Translations under genes and position numbers: made by a program
DNA from: Bradyrhizobium macuxiense
GTDB taxonomy: Bacteria > Pseudomonadota > Alphaproteobacteria > Rhizobiales > Xanthobacteraceae
Length of the DNA stretch: 64,000 bases
Direction of reading: 5' to 3'
NCBI RefSeq assembly: GCF_007993935.1
Contig: NZ_VITY01000011.1
Location: 124,001-188,000, forward strand
The notes under the pieces: generated by a model
Databases searched by the model: none
Told to the model about the DNA's origin: nothing
What the model saw: only the letters and a program-made list of their open reading frames with translations
Part shown: piece after piece, positions 1 through 8,470 of the stretch
Position numbering within the stretch: the stretch's first letter is position 1
Layout of the letters: each line of letters opens with the position of its first letter

Positions 1-117
1 ATGAAGGCAGGAGTGACCTCCGACACGCACGTGTTCAATCGCATCACATCGCAATCTGGCACTAAGATCGAGATTTGTGATGGGCCTGCGATTGTTTCTC
101 ATGATGGCGCCTCATGA
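1..117 (+). CDS. C-terminal end of a VgrG-like T6SS protein (partial)
   Basis: The frame is open from the first base to a TGA at 115-117 and encodes about 38 residues ending IVSHDGAS. The peptide HVFNRITSQSGTKIEICDG resembles the polar, beta-rich C-terminal needle region of VgrG/gp5-type spike proteins. The ATG at position 1 may be an internal methionine, because the gene probably starts before the window. The stop overlaps the next start codon (ATGA at 114-117), which indicates an operon. The Hcp gene 550 bp downstream supports a T6SS context. The identification rests on a short peptide and is tentative. Confidence 0.4.
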   Translation: MKAGVTSDTHVFNRITSQSGTKIEICDGPAIVSHDGAS

Positions 118-473
118 TCGTCTGGAGGCCCGCAACTCACGAGATCGACCCCCTGGTAGAAACGATCGCCAATACGGCGCGCGCGACGATCCTGCCGACA
201 GCGTCGATCAATATACCGCCGCCATCTGCCGATGGCATTCATTTGCGACGCCTTCGTGACGGAAGAGAATTGCGCCTCTGCCTGTCCACGCAATACCTGG
301 AGCAAGGACAACGAGCATCTTGCACGGTGCTCGTCTACGCGCTGCACGGCAATGCCATAGTCGATAACTCCATGGGTTACCGTGTGAGGGGGCAGGCTGT
401 GCTCGACGTTGCCACGCGTGCCTTTCTCGATGTCGAGTGTCGATTGGACCCAGTCGGCCCTGTTGAGCCGTGA
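114..473 (+). CDS. Small hypothetical protein coupled to the T6SS gene upstream
   Basis: This is a 119-aa reading frame starting in an ATGA overlap with the preceding partial gene, so it is probably translationally coupled to it. It starts MIVWRPATHEIDPLVETIAN, has no signal peptide or membrane span, and I recognise no domain. In T6SS loci a small gene directly behind a spike gene is often an adaptor or immunity protein, but nothing in this sequence shows which. The main support for it being real is the start-stop overlap and the position between a VgrG-like end and hcp. Confidence 0.4.
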   Translation: MIVWRPATHEIDPLVETIANTARATILPTASINIPPPSADGIHLRRLRDGRELRLCLSTQYLEQGQRASCTVLVYALHGNAIVDNSMGYRVRGQAVLDVATRAFLDVECRLDPVGPVEP

Positions 474-668
474 CAGATAGCGTCCCGACGCGACGATGTG
501 ATCGCGTGATGGAGTCGGCGCGTGGACATCTCTAGTGCTGTTATCGACGATCAGATCCGGAGAAATACCCGCAGTATCACGCCTCGGATGCGCACGGCTC
601 TTGGCACGAATGTTGCGATATGACTCGTGCCGGTATGTGCCGGCGCATCGAAAGTCTTGGAGACGAAA

Positions 669-1181
669 GTGTCACTTGAAGCCTACATGACAATCAAGGG
701 GAAGAAACAGGGGGACATCTCCAAAGATGCCTCCAAGCCGGACAGCATCGGGCAGGTCGCCAAGGGGGACTCGGGTAAGCAATCGAAGATCACCGTCGTC
801 GCCTTCACCAGCGGCATCGTCGTTCCGCGCGACATGACGAGCGGGGTCGCCACGGGCGCGCGCAACCATCAGCCAGTACTCTTCACCAAATTCTTTGATC
901 GCTCCTCGCCGCTGCTATGGCAGGCGCTGGCCACCAACGAAGTGCTCGAACAGGTGGTCTGCGAGTTCTACCGCACCGATCCGGGGGGCATGCCGCAGCC
1001 GCAGAACTTCTTCAAAATAACCTGGAAGAACGCGACGTTGATCGAGGGCAAGGCCTATGTGCCTCTCACGATTAATCCGCAGAACAACTTCTTCCAGAAC
1101 ATGGAAGATTGGTCCTTCACCTACAAGGAAGTCAAATGGGAGCACGTTCCTGGCAGCACCAGCGGAGAGGATAAATGGTGA
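669..1181 (+). CDS. hcp: Type VI secretion tube protein Hcp
   Basis: Hcp forms the hexameric rings that stack into the T6SS inner tube and is itself secreted. The predicted protein is 170 aa, about the usual Hcp length. Features seen are the N-terminal MSLEAYMTIKGKKQGDI, typical of the first Hcp beta strand (xYxxIxGxxxGxI), the central HQPVLFTKFFDRSSPLLWQA block (HxPxxxTKxxDxxSPxL), and the C-terminal WSFTYKEVKWEH strand. I chose the GTG at 669 because GGAGA lies 5-6 bases upstream and the family begins there; an ATG at 627 would add 14 unrelated residues. The gene stands alone on the plus strand, downstream of the VgrG-like end; the rest of a T6SS apparatus is not in this window. Confidence 0.88.
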   Translation: MSLEAYMTIKGKKQGDISKDASKPDSIGQVAKGDSGKQSKITVVAFTSGIVVPRDMTSGVATGARNHQPVLFTKFFDRSSPLLWQALATNEVLEQVVCEFYRTDPGGMPQPQNFFKITWKNATLIEGKAYVPLTINPQNNFFQNMEDWSFTYKEVKWEHVPGSTSGEDKW

Positions 1182-1757
1182 CAACGCCAGAATTGTCGCG
1201 CCGTCGCGGTTCTGCGACGCCACCGCGGCACTTCTAAAATCAGAAGGGCGCCGACTTGGTCCCAGACATCATCCCGTACGTGGTGGGTACATAGAGCACA
1301 TTTGACGCAGTCATCGCAGGACTGACGGCGGGGCATGCTGGGTGCGCTCCAATGGGATGATGCGGACCGATGCTAGACGGGCTGGCTCTGTAGGAACACG
1401 CCGCCTCGGAAAGGCATTGGCGCGGCCAAGCGAGTTGGCGCATTGGGTTGGACGGACGGGGCAGGCGCCGGCTCATTTGCTTGCCGACTAGACCAATCGT
1501 CCAACGCGTAAGCGCGGATGCGCGACAAAGCAACAGCAGTCCATTTGGCGGCTTTGAACCTTGCGCGATATCAAATCGGTCGTGGTTCGGATCCGATATT
1601 CCGCAATTTGTAGCCGATCAGGGTGCGAAGATCTTGCTGTTGAGGTCGGGCAACGGGCATCGGTTGAGGAGGAGATGTGAAGTGGGAACGCCGTCTTGAC
1701 GGCTTTTCGGCAATAAACAGCCAGATCTTTCATGGCGTAGCCAAGGCCTAAACTGCG
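1182..1757 (+). other. Intergenic region with no recognisable gene
   Basis: The 576 bases between hcp and the 551-aa gene contain only short overlapping open frames with no recognisable product. The one structured element is a hairpin at 1690-1707, listed separately. I see no convincing tts box (type III regulator site) upstream of the next gene. Confidence 0.5.
1690..1707 (+). terminator. Small GC hairpin followed by T4
   Basis: GCCGT-CTTG-ACGGC forms a five-base-pair stem with a four-base loop, immediately followed by TTTT. It resembles a weak intrinsic terminator and lies 50 bases upstream of the 551-aa gene, about 510 bases after hcp. The stem is short, so function is uncertain. Confidence 0.35.
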
Positions 1758-2003
1758 ATGACTGCGTGCCATGAAGTGGGTCATTCACTTGCTGACTTGC
1801 GTTCACGGGTTTGGCGGGTCGTCGGCGGACACGCTGAGGATCTGAGTTCGATGAGCGCATTTCACGAGGCCGGACATTCACTTGCGGCCCTTCGCTCACG
1901 GATTTGGCGAATCGTCGGTGGACAGGCTGAGGCGCCGAGTGCGATGCTTGCGCTTCCCGAAGACGGACAATCACTTGCTGAGCTTTATTCGCGGAGTATG
2001 GCC
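1758..2003 (+). repeat. 93-bp in-frame tandem repeat (2.7 copies)
   Basis: Units start at 1758, 1851 and 1944, each beginning with an ATG codon. Units 1 and 2 are complete (93 bp, 31 codons) and differ mostly at third positions and a few residues. Unit 3 is shortened to about 60 bp and diverged. Preservation of the protein motif with synonymous changes suggests selection on the peptide. Confidence 0.75.
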
Positions 2004-3413
2004 ACTCCAACCGGAAGAAGACCTGCACTGCCACCGCTCGGACGGGGGGAGCACGGTGGAGACGGCGGCAAAGACGGGGGGAGGGGCGAACCAAAGTTTG
2101 CGCGCGCGGTGAAATACGGATTGTGTCTCGCGGGCGCAGGCTACGCCTATGACGAGGTCGCAAACGACTTCTTCCTTTCGACCACCTCGCTGCACGATGG
2201 CAAGAAAGGTTTCACCGGCAACGAACGGCTCAGGTTGGCCCAGGCCGAGGCGAGGGAATATTCGACGCGATATCACGCTGCCAGCCCTGAAGAACAGCGC
2301 CTGAACGAGCGTCCCCTCAATCCAATCCGCACTTGCGGCAACAATATGTTCGTAAAGATGATCGACTACCGGGCGGCGACTTACGTGCACGTCGCTCGCC
2401 TGGTGGATTCCAGGCAGGCGCACGAATCCCTCGCTTTGAACCTGGCCTGCATGAAGGGCCATCTCGTGAAGGACGAGTGCGTGGCCAAGTATGGGCCACC
2501 GAAGGTGCCCAAGGATCCAGATCTGACGAGGAGCCCGCTCTACGATAAAAAGAACAAGTACGCGCTGACCGGTGTACTCAACGAAGAAACTGGCGCTTAC
2601 GGCTACACCTCTAGATCGGTCACTCGACCCTTCGTGAACAAGGGCGTGCAGCACTTCCGTGATGCCCTCCAGAGTGAGAAGGGGCTGACTTTCAAGCAGT
2701 GCACCGAGAAGTTCGAGGCGCTGATCTGCAAGGATTGCGGCCTTGGCGAGGACGCCCAGTTCGCAGCTGGCCAGGCCATCTTAAACTTCAGGCAGGTCTA
2801 TGCTGATGACGCGCATTGGGGACATGCCGAGAAAGTCGTGATGCAGACGCTGTCCAAGCAGGGATTACTTTCGCTGACAGAAACTGACAGAATCGATGCG
2901 TCTCTCATGTTCGAGGATCCGAACAAGGACCCGTTCAAGCGCAACAGAAGCTGGATTGGGCCTGGGCTACACCAACTCGACATTTGGCTTCACGAGATGC
3001 GCTCGGGTTGTGATCCGATGCTAGGCGAGGACCTGAATCACCGCGAGATCAAGGATACGAAGAATCTGCCGGTCGCGCACTTCAAGTTGAACGAGCAGGG
3101 TAATGGATTCGAGGATTGCTCCGGAATGGGCGACTCGTTCACTTGCGTCAACGCCGTCGCCTGCATCAATCACGCTCGCTTAATGAGTGGCCAGCCGCGC
3201 CTCTCAAGGGAGGACGTCATCGTCATCATCGCGTGCCTTAACGCCGTGTACGACGATACGACGTCAATACGGCATACGCTTCACGAGGTAGCGCGCGGCT
3301 GCTTTGCCGGAGCCGGTTACACGATCGAAGATGCGGATGAGTTCTATGAGGAAGTCTGTCGCAAGGCAGCGCAGGAGTACTACGGTGGCAGGAATCTCTC
3401 CAGGCGGAGGTGA
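1758..3413 (+). CDS. Unrecognised 551-aa protein with N-terminal 31-aa repeats; candidate secreted effector
   Basis: I do not recognise the family. Residues 1-82 are two and two-thirds tandem copies of a 31-residue unit with the core HExGHSLAxLRSRxWRxVGG (HEVGH, HEAGH, then a degenerate PEDGQ). A Gly/Arg-rich linker (about residues 88-112) follows, then a soluble domain rich in Cys and charged residues. Near the C-terminus is a conserved-looking stretch GNGFEDCSGMGDSFTCVNA. There is no Sec signal. The modular shape of disordered repeats, linker and compact domain is common in Bradyrhizobium type III effectors, but no tts box was found. The hcp gene upstream would equally allow a T6SS link. 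The start is uncertain: the next in-frame ATG at 1851 begins repeat 2. The purpose is not established. Confidence 0.6.
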   Translation: MTACHEVGHSLADLRSRVWRVVGGHAEDLSSMSAFHEAGHSLAALRSRIWRIVGGQAEAPSAMLALPEDGQSLAELYSRSMATPTGRRPALPPLGRGEHGGDGGKDGGRGEPKFARAVKYGLCLAGAGYAYDEVANDFFLSTTSLHDGKKGFTGNERLRLAQAEAREYSTRYHAASPEEQRLNERPLNPIRTCGNNMFVKMIDYRAATYVHVARLVDSRQAHESLALNLACMKGHLVKDECVAKYGPPKVPKDPDLTRSPLYDKKNKYALTGVLNEETGAYGYTSRSVTRPFVNKGVQHFRDALQSEKGLTFKQCTEKFEALICKDCGLGEDAQFAAGQAILNFRQVYADDAHWGHAEKVVMQTLSKQGLLSLTETDRIDASLMFEDPNKDPFKRNRSWIGPGLHQLDIWLHEMRSGCDPMLGEDLNHREIKDTKNLPVAHFKLNEQGNGFEDCSGMGDSFTCVNAVACINHARLMSGQPRLSREDVIVIIACLNAVYDDTTSIRHTLHEVARGCFAGAGYTIEDADEFYEEVCRKAAQEYYGGRNLSRRR

Positions 3414-3688
3414 TGCCCTCAGTTGTCGATAACCAGATTGGCGCTCACGGCCGATGAGTTTGCGCTTGTGCGAAAGGAGGTGACGAATCCTCTCCACCTT
3501 TCGCTGGGACAAGCCTGATGGAGCCAATTCCGGCGCCGGAGCGAGACGGTCTGGTCCGATGGACGTCTGCCTTTGCCTCCCGCGCCAAGCCGCGGAAAGT
3601 CATAAGCGTCACCGAGCGGCGTAACCCAGGGGCTTGTGCCCTTGTGAGAGTTTGGCTAGATCGCAAGGGTTCATTTAGGAGTTCTGCG

Positions 3689-3895
3689 ATGGCAATTGGT
3701 ACTGTGAAATGGTTCAACCCTACCAAAGGTTATGGCTTCATCAAGCCGGATGATGGTGGCCCCGACGTCTTCGTACACATGCGTGCCGTTGAAAAGGCTG
3801 GCTACCCGGATCTCGCTGAGGGAGCGAAGATCAGCTACGAACTGAAGACCGGCAGTGCCGGTAAAGCCTCTGCTGAGAACCTGCGGATTGGGTGA
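3689..3895 (+). CDS. cspA: Cold-shock-domain protein (CspA family)
   Basis: A 68-aa single cold-shock domain that binds single-stranded RNA and DNA and acts as an RNA chaperone in the cytoplasm. The RNP1-like KGYGFIKPD and RNP2-like DVFVHM motifs are intact, and the N-terminal GTVKWFNPTKGYG is typical. The ATG at 3689 is preceded by AGGAG at 3677-3681. The long AT-containing leader upstream (3500-3688) may fold as in other csp genes, but I cannot show this. It stands alone between unrelated genes. The gene symbol denotes the family only. Confidence 0.9.
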   Translation: MAIGTVKWFNPTKGYGFIKPDDGGPDVFVHMRAVEKAGYPDLAEGAKISYELKTGSAGKASAENLRIG

Positions 3896-5141
3896 GGCCG
3901 CCCTTACGCAGAGGCATGCTGGAGGATACCGCCCGCCATGGCCGCGGTGTCCTGGTCTCAAGCGATCAGGATGCAGACGCGATCGGTGGCCCGTTCAGAT
4001 CATGGCAATCGCGCGGCGCGGTCTCCTCGCGTAATCGCGCCCCGAAGAGACCGCGCTAGCGCAGGACGGAACATGAGGTTCGGCGCGGTCCGGCGCAGCA
4101 CTGGCCCTTATGGTGGCGGCCGCGCGCCGCCACCATAATCAAGGCCACGAAGGGTACAAGGAGTCCTCGCGATCAAGGCGCAACTACGTCGGTTTCGCGA
4201 TTGAAGCAGCTTGCAGTCACGCGGTGCGTTTTGAATGACCTCGGAGGGGGGCGAGCATGTTCTTCCGCTTACGAAGACGAGGCGCGCTGTCGCTCAGATT
4301 TGCGAACTTTCAAGGCGCGGCGTTTCATCGTCGCCGTCAGTTTCTTTGTTCCTGGTTTGTTGGGCGCAACGCGGAGTACGCTACCGGCCCCCGAAACAAA
4401 TTGACCACCCTTGTCTATTCGTTTCATGCAGTTCCCCAATTAAATAGCCTTATGCCGAACCTGGATGTCGACGTAGCCGCACGGACTAACCGCTAGCGAA
4501 AAAGCACATCCGTCGCTGTCGCATTCTGTCTTTCCATCATCGGATTATGTGCCTTACCGCAAACGAAAAGCAGGGACAAGCGTCCGGAGGACACACATCA
4601 AGCTTTGTACGATCCGGACAGATGGCGCCACCATGCCCGTGCGCACCGCTTTGATGTTTAATCTCGGCGCCAATGCAAAATGTCCTACGTGGTCGATAAT
4701 TCTTTCGATGACGCATAGATCGATGATCCATGATTAAACGACTGGGCGCAATAGACCTGTACTGCAGCCGGTGATTATCTCATTGAAGCGAGCAACGCCG
4801 GCGGGAGAATTTCGACAATGCTGATTGGCGCATTCTCCAAGGCGGTCAAATCGGATCTCACAAGTGGCGTGTTTTCCGGACCTGCCGACCTGGAAGGTCC
4901 CTCAAACGACGAATAGCCTTCTGCGCCTGCCTGTTCGTTCAACAGCATCTCATTCAATGAGTCGCCCCCTCTCGCGATCTGACGAAGGCGGCAACCTGAA
5001 TCATCGGCATTCGTACGAAGCGTACAAAGTTCGTGCGACTTAGGCCGATAATCCAATCGGCCGTGCCGAGATTGTCCTAGCCGCGCGCGCCAAGCAGTAT
5101 AGATAGAGCGGAGATGCTTGGCCTTACGACATCGAGTGGGC
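3896..5141 (+). other. Intergenic region, apparently decayed
   Basis: About 1.25 kb with only short overlapping frames and no recognisable product. It contains one perfect inverted repeat (4108-4138, listed separately). The mixed composition and lack of coding signal suit degraded island DNA. Confidence 0.5.
4108..4138. repeat. Perfect 13-bp inverted repeat with 5-bp loop
   Basis: TTATGGTGGCGGC (4108-4120) and GCCGCCACCATAA (4126-4138) are exact reverse complements separated by CGCGC. No T-run follows on either strand, so it is not a standard intrinsic terminator. It could be a regulator site, a mobile-element end or a processed hairpin. It lies 213 bp after the cold-shock gene. Confidence 0.7.
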
Positions 5142-5414
5142 ATGAAGCACAAAGTACGCTCGGAGATTATTGTGGCGAAGAACGAACTCGTGTTCGAGAT
5201 CGATGACACCAAAACAGTTGACCAAAATATTTGTGCGCTCTCGATCGCGCTCGAAGGGATCGACGATCCACTGGCAGGCGTCCTGTCAGATGCACTTTCG
5301 AAGCTCAGCCTGGACATTGCTCTCGATCAAGATGCGATCCTTGATGCATTGTACCTAGCGACTGCGCCGGTCGAACCGCAACAGATGCCTTCCGAAGAAG
5401 GCGCTGCCCAATGA
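5142..5414 (+). CDS. Small acidic protein, first gene of a two-gene ATPase module
   Basis: A 90-aa protein from ATG 5142; a TTG at 5118 would give 98 aa with a GGAG close upstream. It is predicted soluble, mainly helical and acidic, with the stretch LVFEIDDTKTVDQNICALS and a C-terminal tail rich in Pro, Glu and Gln. I recognise no family. It overlaps the start of the ATPase gene by four bases (ATGA at 5411-5414), so the two are almost certainly co-translated and likely function together, for example as a regulator or partner of the ATPase. Confidence 0.65.
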   Translation: MKHKVRSEIIVAKNELVFEIDDTKTVDQNICALSIALEGIDDPLAGVLSDALSKLSLDIALDQDAILDALYLATAPVEPQQMPSEEGAAQ

Positions 5415-7882
5415 GCGGCTGGTATCTTCAGAAGGTCTCTATCGAAGGCTTTCGCGGCATCAACAACGAGGGTGCACCCCTTGTCCTCAAACTCAAGCCG
5501 GATTGCGTCAACTCGATCTCCGCGCCGAATGGGGTTGGGAAGACATCAATTTTTGATGCGGTGGTCTACGCGATTACGGGCCGCATTCCCAAGCTGGACG
5601 ATCTGCCTGCGACCGAAAAGGGCTCGTGCTATTATCTCAATCGCTTCCATGCGGGTGGTGTGGGAACGATCATCCTGACCCTTGTGCCGGCCAATGGCGG
5701 CACCGCAGTCGATGTGACCGTTCGGCGCGATGCCGCTGGGGCGCGAACTGTTGTGGCCAGCACAGGTGCAGACGGAAATGCGATCCTGGCGGACCTCAAT
5801 CGCGAGTTCGTCCTGCTCGACGGAAAGACATTTCAGGACTTTATCGATCTTGCGCCGCAGAGGCGCGGCCGATCGTTCGCCGGACTGCTCGGATTGAAAC
5901 GTTATTCATCGCTGCGACAGGGGTTGGCCTCGCTGGCAAACACCAAGGCGTTTAACAATCACTTCGCGGTCGGCGGCAAGGAAGCCAAGCAGAACAGCGC
6001 ACACGTCCGCCTCCAACGAGCACGGACCAACGTCAAGGAAGCCTTCGCCGCTTTGGTCGGTGACGAGTACGATCCGGCGGAAGCCGAAGCAACGATGCTT
6101 GCGAAGGCGCATTCCGCCCTCAGTGGCATCGAACTGCTCAAGCCGCTCTGCGAGGGCCGGACGTTCGAGGAGATCGACCCCTCAAAGTGCATCGATGCAG
6201 CGAAATCTGCCGAAGGGGGCGAGGCGAGGGCAGAACTTACGAAAATCCTGCGCGATGAGGCGAGGTGGTCGGAGGCCCTGAAAGCCGCGCCCAGCGAAGA
6301 GGATGCCAAGCGCCTGGTGGAACTGGCCGATGCTCGCGACACCGCCTTAAAGCTCACTCAAGGAGATCTGTTCCGCCAGCTCTACGGGGTAAGCGAAATC
6401 ATCCTCGCAGATGACAGTTGGGGGGATAAATGTGTCTGCCCGACGTGCGATCGATCTGACACCGGTTCGGTTCTCGACCATGTTCGCCAAAAGAACGCGG
6501 CGTTTGAGGCGGTGGAGGCAGCTTCGGCCAATCTGACCCAAGAATGGACCGAAAAAGGCTGGAATCAGCTCGATGAGCTAGAACGGTTGGGCCGCCAGGC
6601 AGAAGAGCGAGCCCAGCTCGCCGAGGCAAGGGACGTCGGACTGAAGGGCGCCGTCGAGGGCGCGCGGGCCCGCGCCGTCGTCCAATGGCTGAAGACGCTG
6701 ACCGATCGGGCGGTCGCCAAGGTCAAAGTCCTCACCCATGACAAGGTCGCCCTGGAGAAGAGCCTCCCCGACAAGCTCACCGCTGTCGTGGAGAAAGCCG
6801 AGGCCGCGCGCCGGCTGCAGAGCAATTTGTCGGACTTGCGTGCTGCCTTGAGCGAGCAATCCGCCATCGCCGCGGAGCTTGCGCGCATTGCCCGGGCCAA
6901 GACATTCCTTGACGCGGCCAGCTCGTGCTTTGCCGGTGCCGAGTCCGCCGCAAGCGCGCGCCGGCTCGCCGCGATCGAACCCGTCACGCGAAAAATCTTC
7001 GCGGCGATCATGTACACCGATGTCGTGCCAGCCCTCAAAAAGCGGGCGGGCAGCGAAGACCTTTCCATCTCGCTCGCACAGTTCTGGACGCTACCGGACA
7101 TCTCAGCTCAAGCCGTCCTCTCCGAGAGCTATCGGAACGCCTTCGCGATCAGCGTCTATTTGGCGGCCGCTTCGCTCTATGGCGGCGGCGCCAGGTTTCT
7201 TATCCTCGATGACGTAACATCCAGCTTTGATTCCGGGCATCAATTCCATCTGATGAACGTGATCAAAGGACAATTTGCCCGCCCTGGCGTCCCTGATGGA
7301 CCGCAGGTCATTCTGCTCAGCCACGACACCGTACTGGAGAAGCTATTCAACACGAACGCCAAAGACGGCGGCTGGTGGCATCAATGCATCCAGGGCACCG
7401 CACGGACATCGGTGCTGCCGCAATCGGGTGCCATCCATAGGGTCCGCGATGCGACGCGCGCCCTTCTCGATGCCGGAAACACCGATGATGCGGCTCCCCG
7501 CATCAGACAGTATCTCGAGTTCAAACTCGAGGAGGTGATCTCAAGGGTCGGTATTCCCGTGCCCATCGCCATTGCCTTCAACGATGACAAGCATATGGCG
7601 AAGAACCTGATAGACGCCATCAAGGCAGCCGTCGACCTTCACGATGCGGCTGGGCGCCTGGTCTTGGAGCCGGCCCAGCTCGCCGGCCTCGGCACTTCGG
7701 TTGCGACGATAGTGAGCAACTATCTGGCTCACTGGTCGACCGGACAGACCCACGCCTTCACGGCTCCCTCTCTTAAGGGCGTCATGCAAGCGATTGAAAA
7801 GTTCGCCGCTTGTTTTCAATTCGAGCATCCGGCAGGCTCGGGTCGATACCGCTATTACCGCTCTCTTGGCCAAAGAACCTGA
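5411..7882 (+). CDS. Rad50/SMC-like AAA ATPase with zinc-hook-like motif
   Basis: An 823-aa ABC-type ATPase. Visible motifs are Walker A APNGVGKTS (about residues 38-46), a CVCPTC pair near 340-345 resembling the Rad50 zinc hook and flanked by Ala/Glu/Arg-rich predicted coiled coil, a signature-like LSESYRNAFAISVYLA, Walker B FLILDDVTSSFD (about 597-608) and an H-loop LLSHD (about 635). After the ATPase core is an extra domain of about 180 residues containing a helical EFKLEEVISRVGIPVP segment, and I cannot assign a catalytic activity to it. Full-length Rad50/SbcC proteins are longer; this shorter architecture with an extra C-terminal domain is common among phage-defence SMC-like ATPases. It is co-translated with the small gene upstream. 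Defence is an inference from architecture and from the nearby Wadjet locus. Confidence 0.8.
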   Translation: MSGWYLQKVSIEGFRGINNEGAPLVLKLKPDCVNSISAPNGVGKTSIFDAVVYAITGRIPKLDDLPATEKGSCYYLNRFHAGGVGTIILTLVPANGGTAVDVTVRRDAAGARTVVASTGADGNAILADLNREFVLLDGKTFQDFIDLAPQRRGRSFAGLLGLKRYSSLRQGLASLANTKAFNNHFAVGGKEAKQNSAHVRLQRARTNVKEAFAALVGDEYDPAEAEATMLAKAHSALSGIELLKPLCEGRTFEEIDPSKCIDAAKSAEGGEARAELTKILRDEARWSEALKAAPSEEDAKRLVELADARDTALKLTQGDLFRQLYGVSEIILADDSWGDKCVCPTCDRSDTGSVLDHVRQKNAAFEAVEAASANLTQEWTEKGWNQLDELERLGRQAEERAQLAEARDVGLKGAVEGARARAVVQWLKTLTDRAVAKVKVLTHDKVALEKSLPDKLTAVVEKAEAARRLQSNLSDLRAALSEQSAIAAELARIARAKTFLDAASSCFAGAESAASARRLAAIEPVTRKIFAAIMYTDVVPALKKRAGSEDLSISLAQFWTLPDISAQAVLSESYRNAFAISVYLAAASLYGGGARFLILDDVTSSFDSGHQFHLMNVIKGQFARPGVPDGPQVILLSHDTVLEKLFNTNAKDGGWWHQCIQGTARTSVLPQSGAIHRVRDATRALLDAGNTDDAAPRIRQYLEFKLEEVISRVGIPVPIAIAFNDDKHMAKNLIDAIKAAVDLHDAAGRLVLEPAQLAGLGTSVATIVSNYLAHWSTGQTHAFTAPSLKGVMQAIEKFAACFQFEHPAGSGRYRYYRSLGQRT

Positions 7883-8470
7883 GATCGGTGCGACGTTCCG
7901 AACCCGCTGTAAGGTCACTCAGCGGGGGGGCTCGCTATGACATCGACCATTGGGAATAGTGCGTCCTCGTCGCGACCACGAGCTGTTCGACAGATCAAGC
8001 TCTGGCCCGGCGGGCAATCCGGTCGCGCCGTGAGCATCCGGCACTCGTCTCACAGCGTCATTCGTTCGAAGCGATCGTCATGGTGCCGATCGGTTCTGGC
8101 TCTCGTTGCGGATCAAGCTAAATCCTGCCAGTTTTGAACGCTCCACTACGATCGTTCAGGGGTAAATCGCACGCCGGCGACAATGACCAGGCACAGTTCT
8201 TCGCCAGGATTTTGCGCGGTTGAGCGGGTGTCGCCGGCTGGTGTTGACGCCGAACAGCGGAGGCTGGCAGCTGACCGTATGAACTCGATCATCGAGCGGT
8301 CGTGGTAGCCAACATGCCGACACGATGTATCGGCGAGCGCGATTGTCAGCTCATCCGCTGCGTGTTCGTGTACGGCGATCACGACTGACGATCCTGAGGA
8401 ATTGGTCTCTGCGCGTTCGCGCCAAGGTCTGCATGTGCGCAAGCGAACGCACGGGTCGGCCTGCCGGGAC
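7883..8470 (+). other. Intergenic region with no recognisable gene
   Basis: About 590 bases between the ATPase gene and the convergent porin gene. Only short frames with no recognisable products are present. I see no terminator with a clear T-run. Confidence 0.45.

Noticed and set aside
1690..1715. tts-box-like GGCTTTTCGGCAATAAAC upstream of the 551-aa gene
   Set aside because: Only GCTTTTCG matches; GTCA and AGC ends do not. The same bases are better explained as a hairpin with T4.
1758..2003. Zinc protease active site HExGH
   Set aside because: The motif repeats in tandem and decays in unit 3, with no third ligand or supporting fold seen, so it is a repeat feature rather than a catalytic site.
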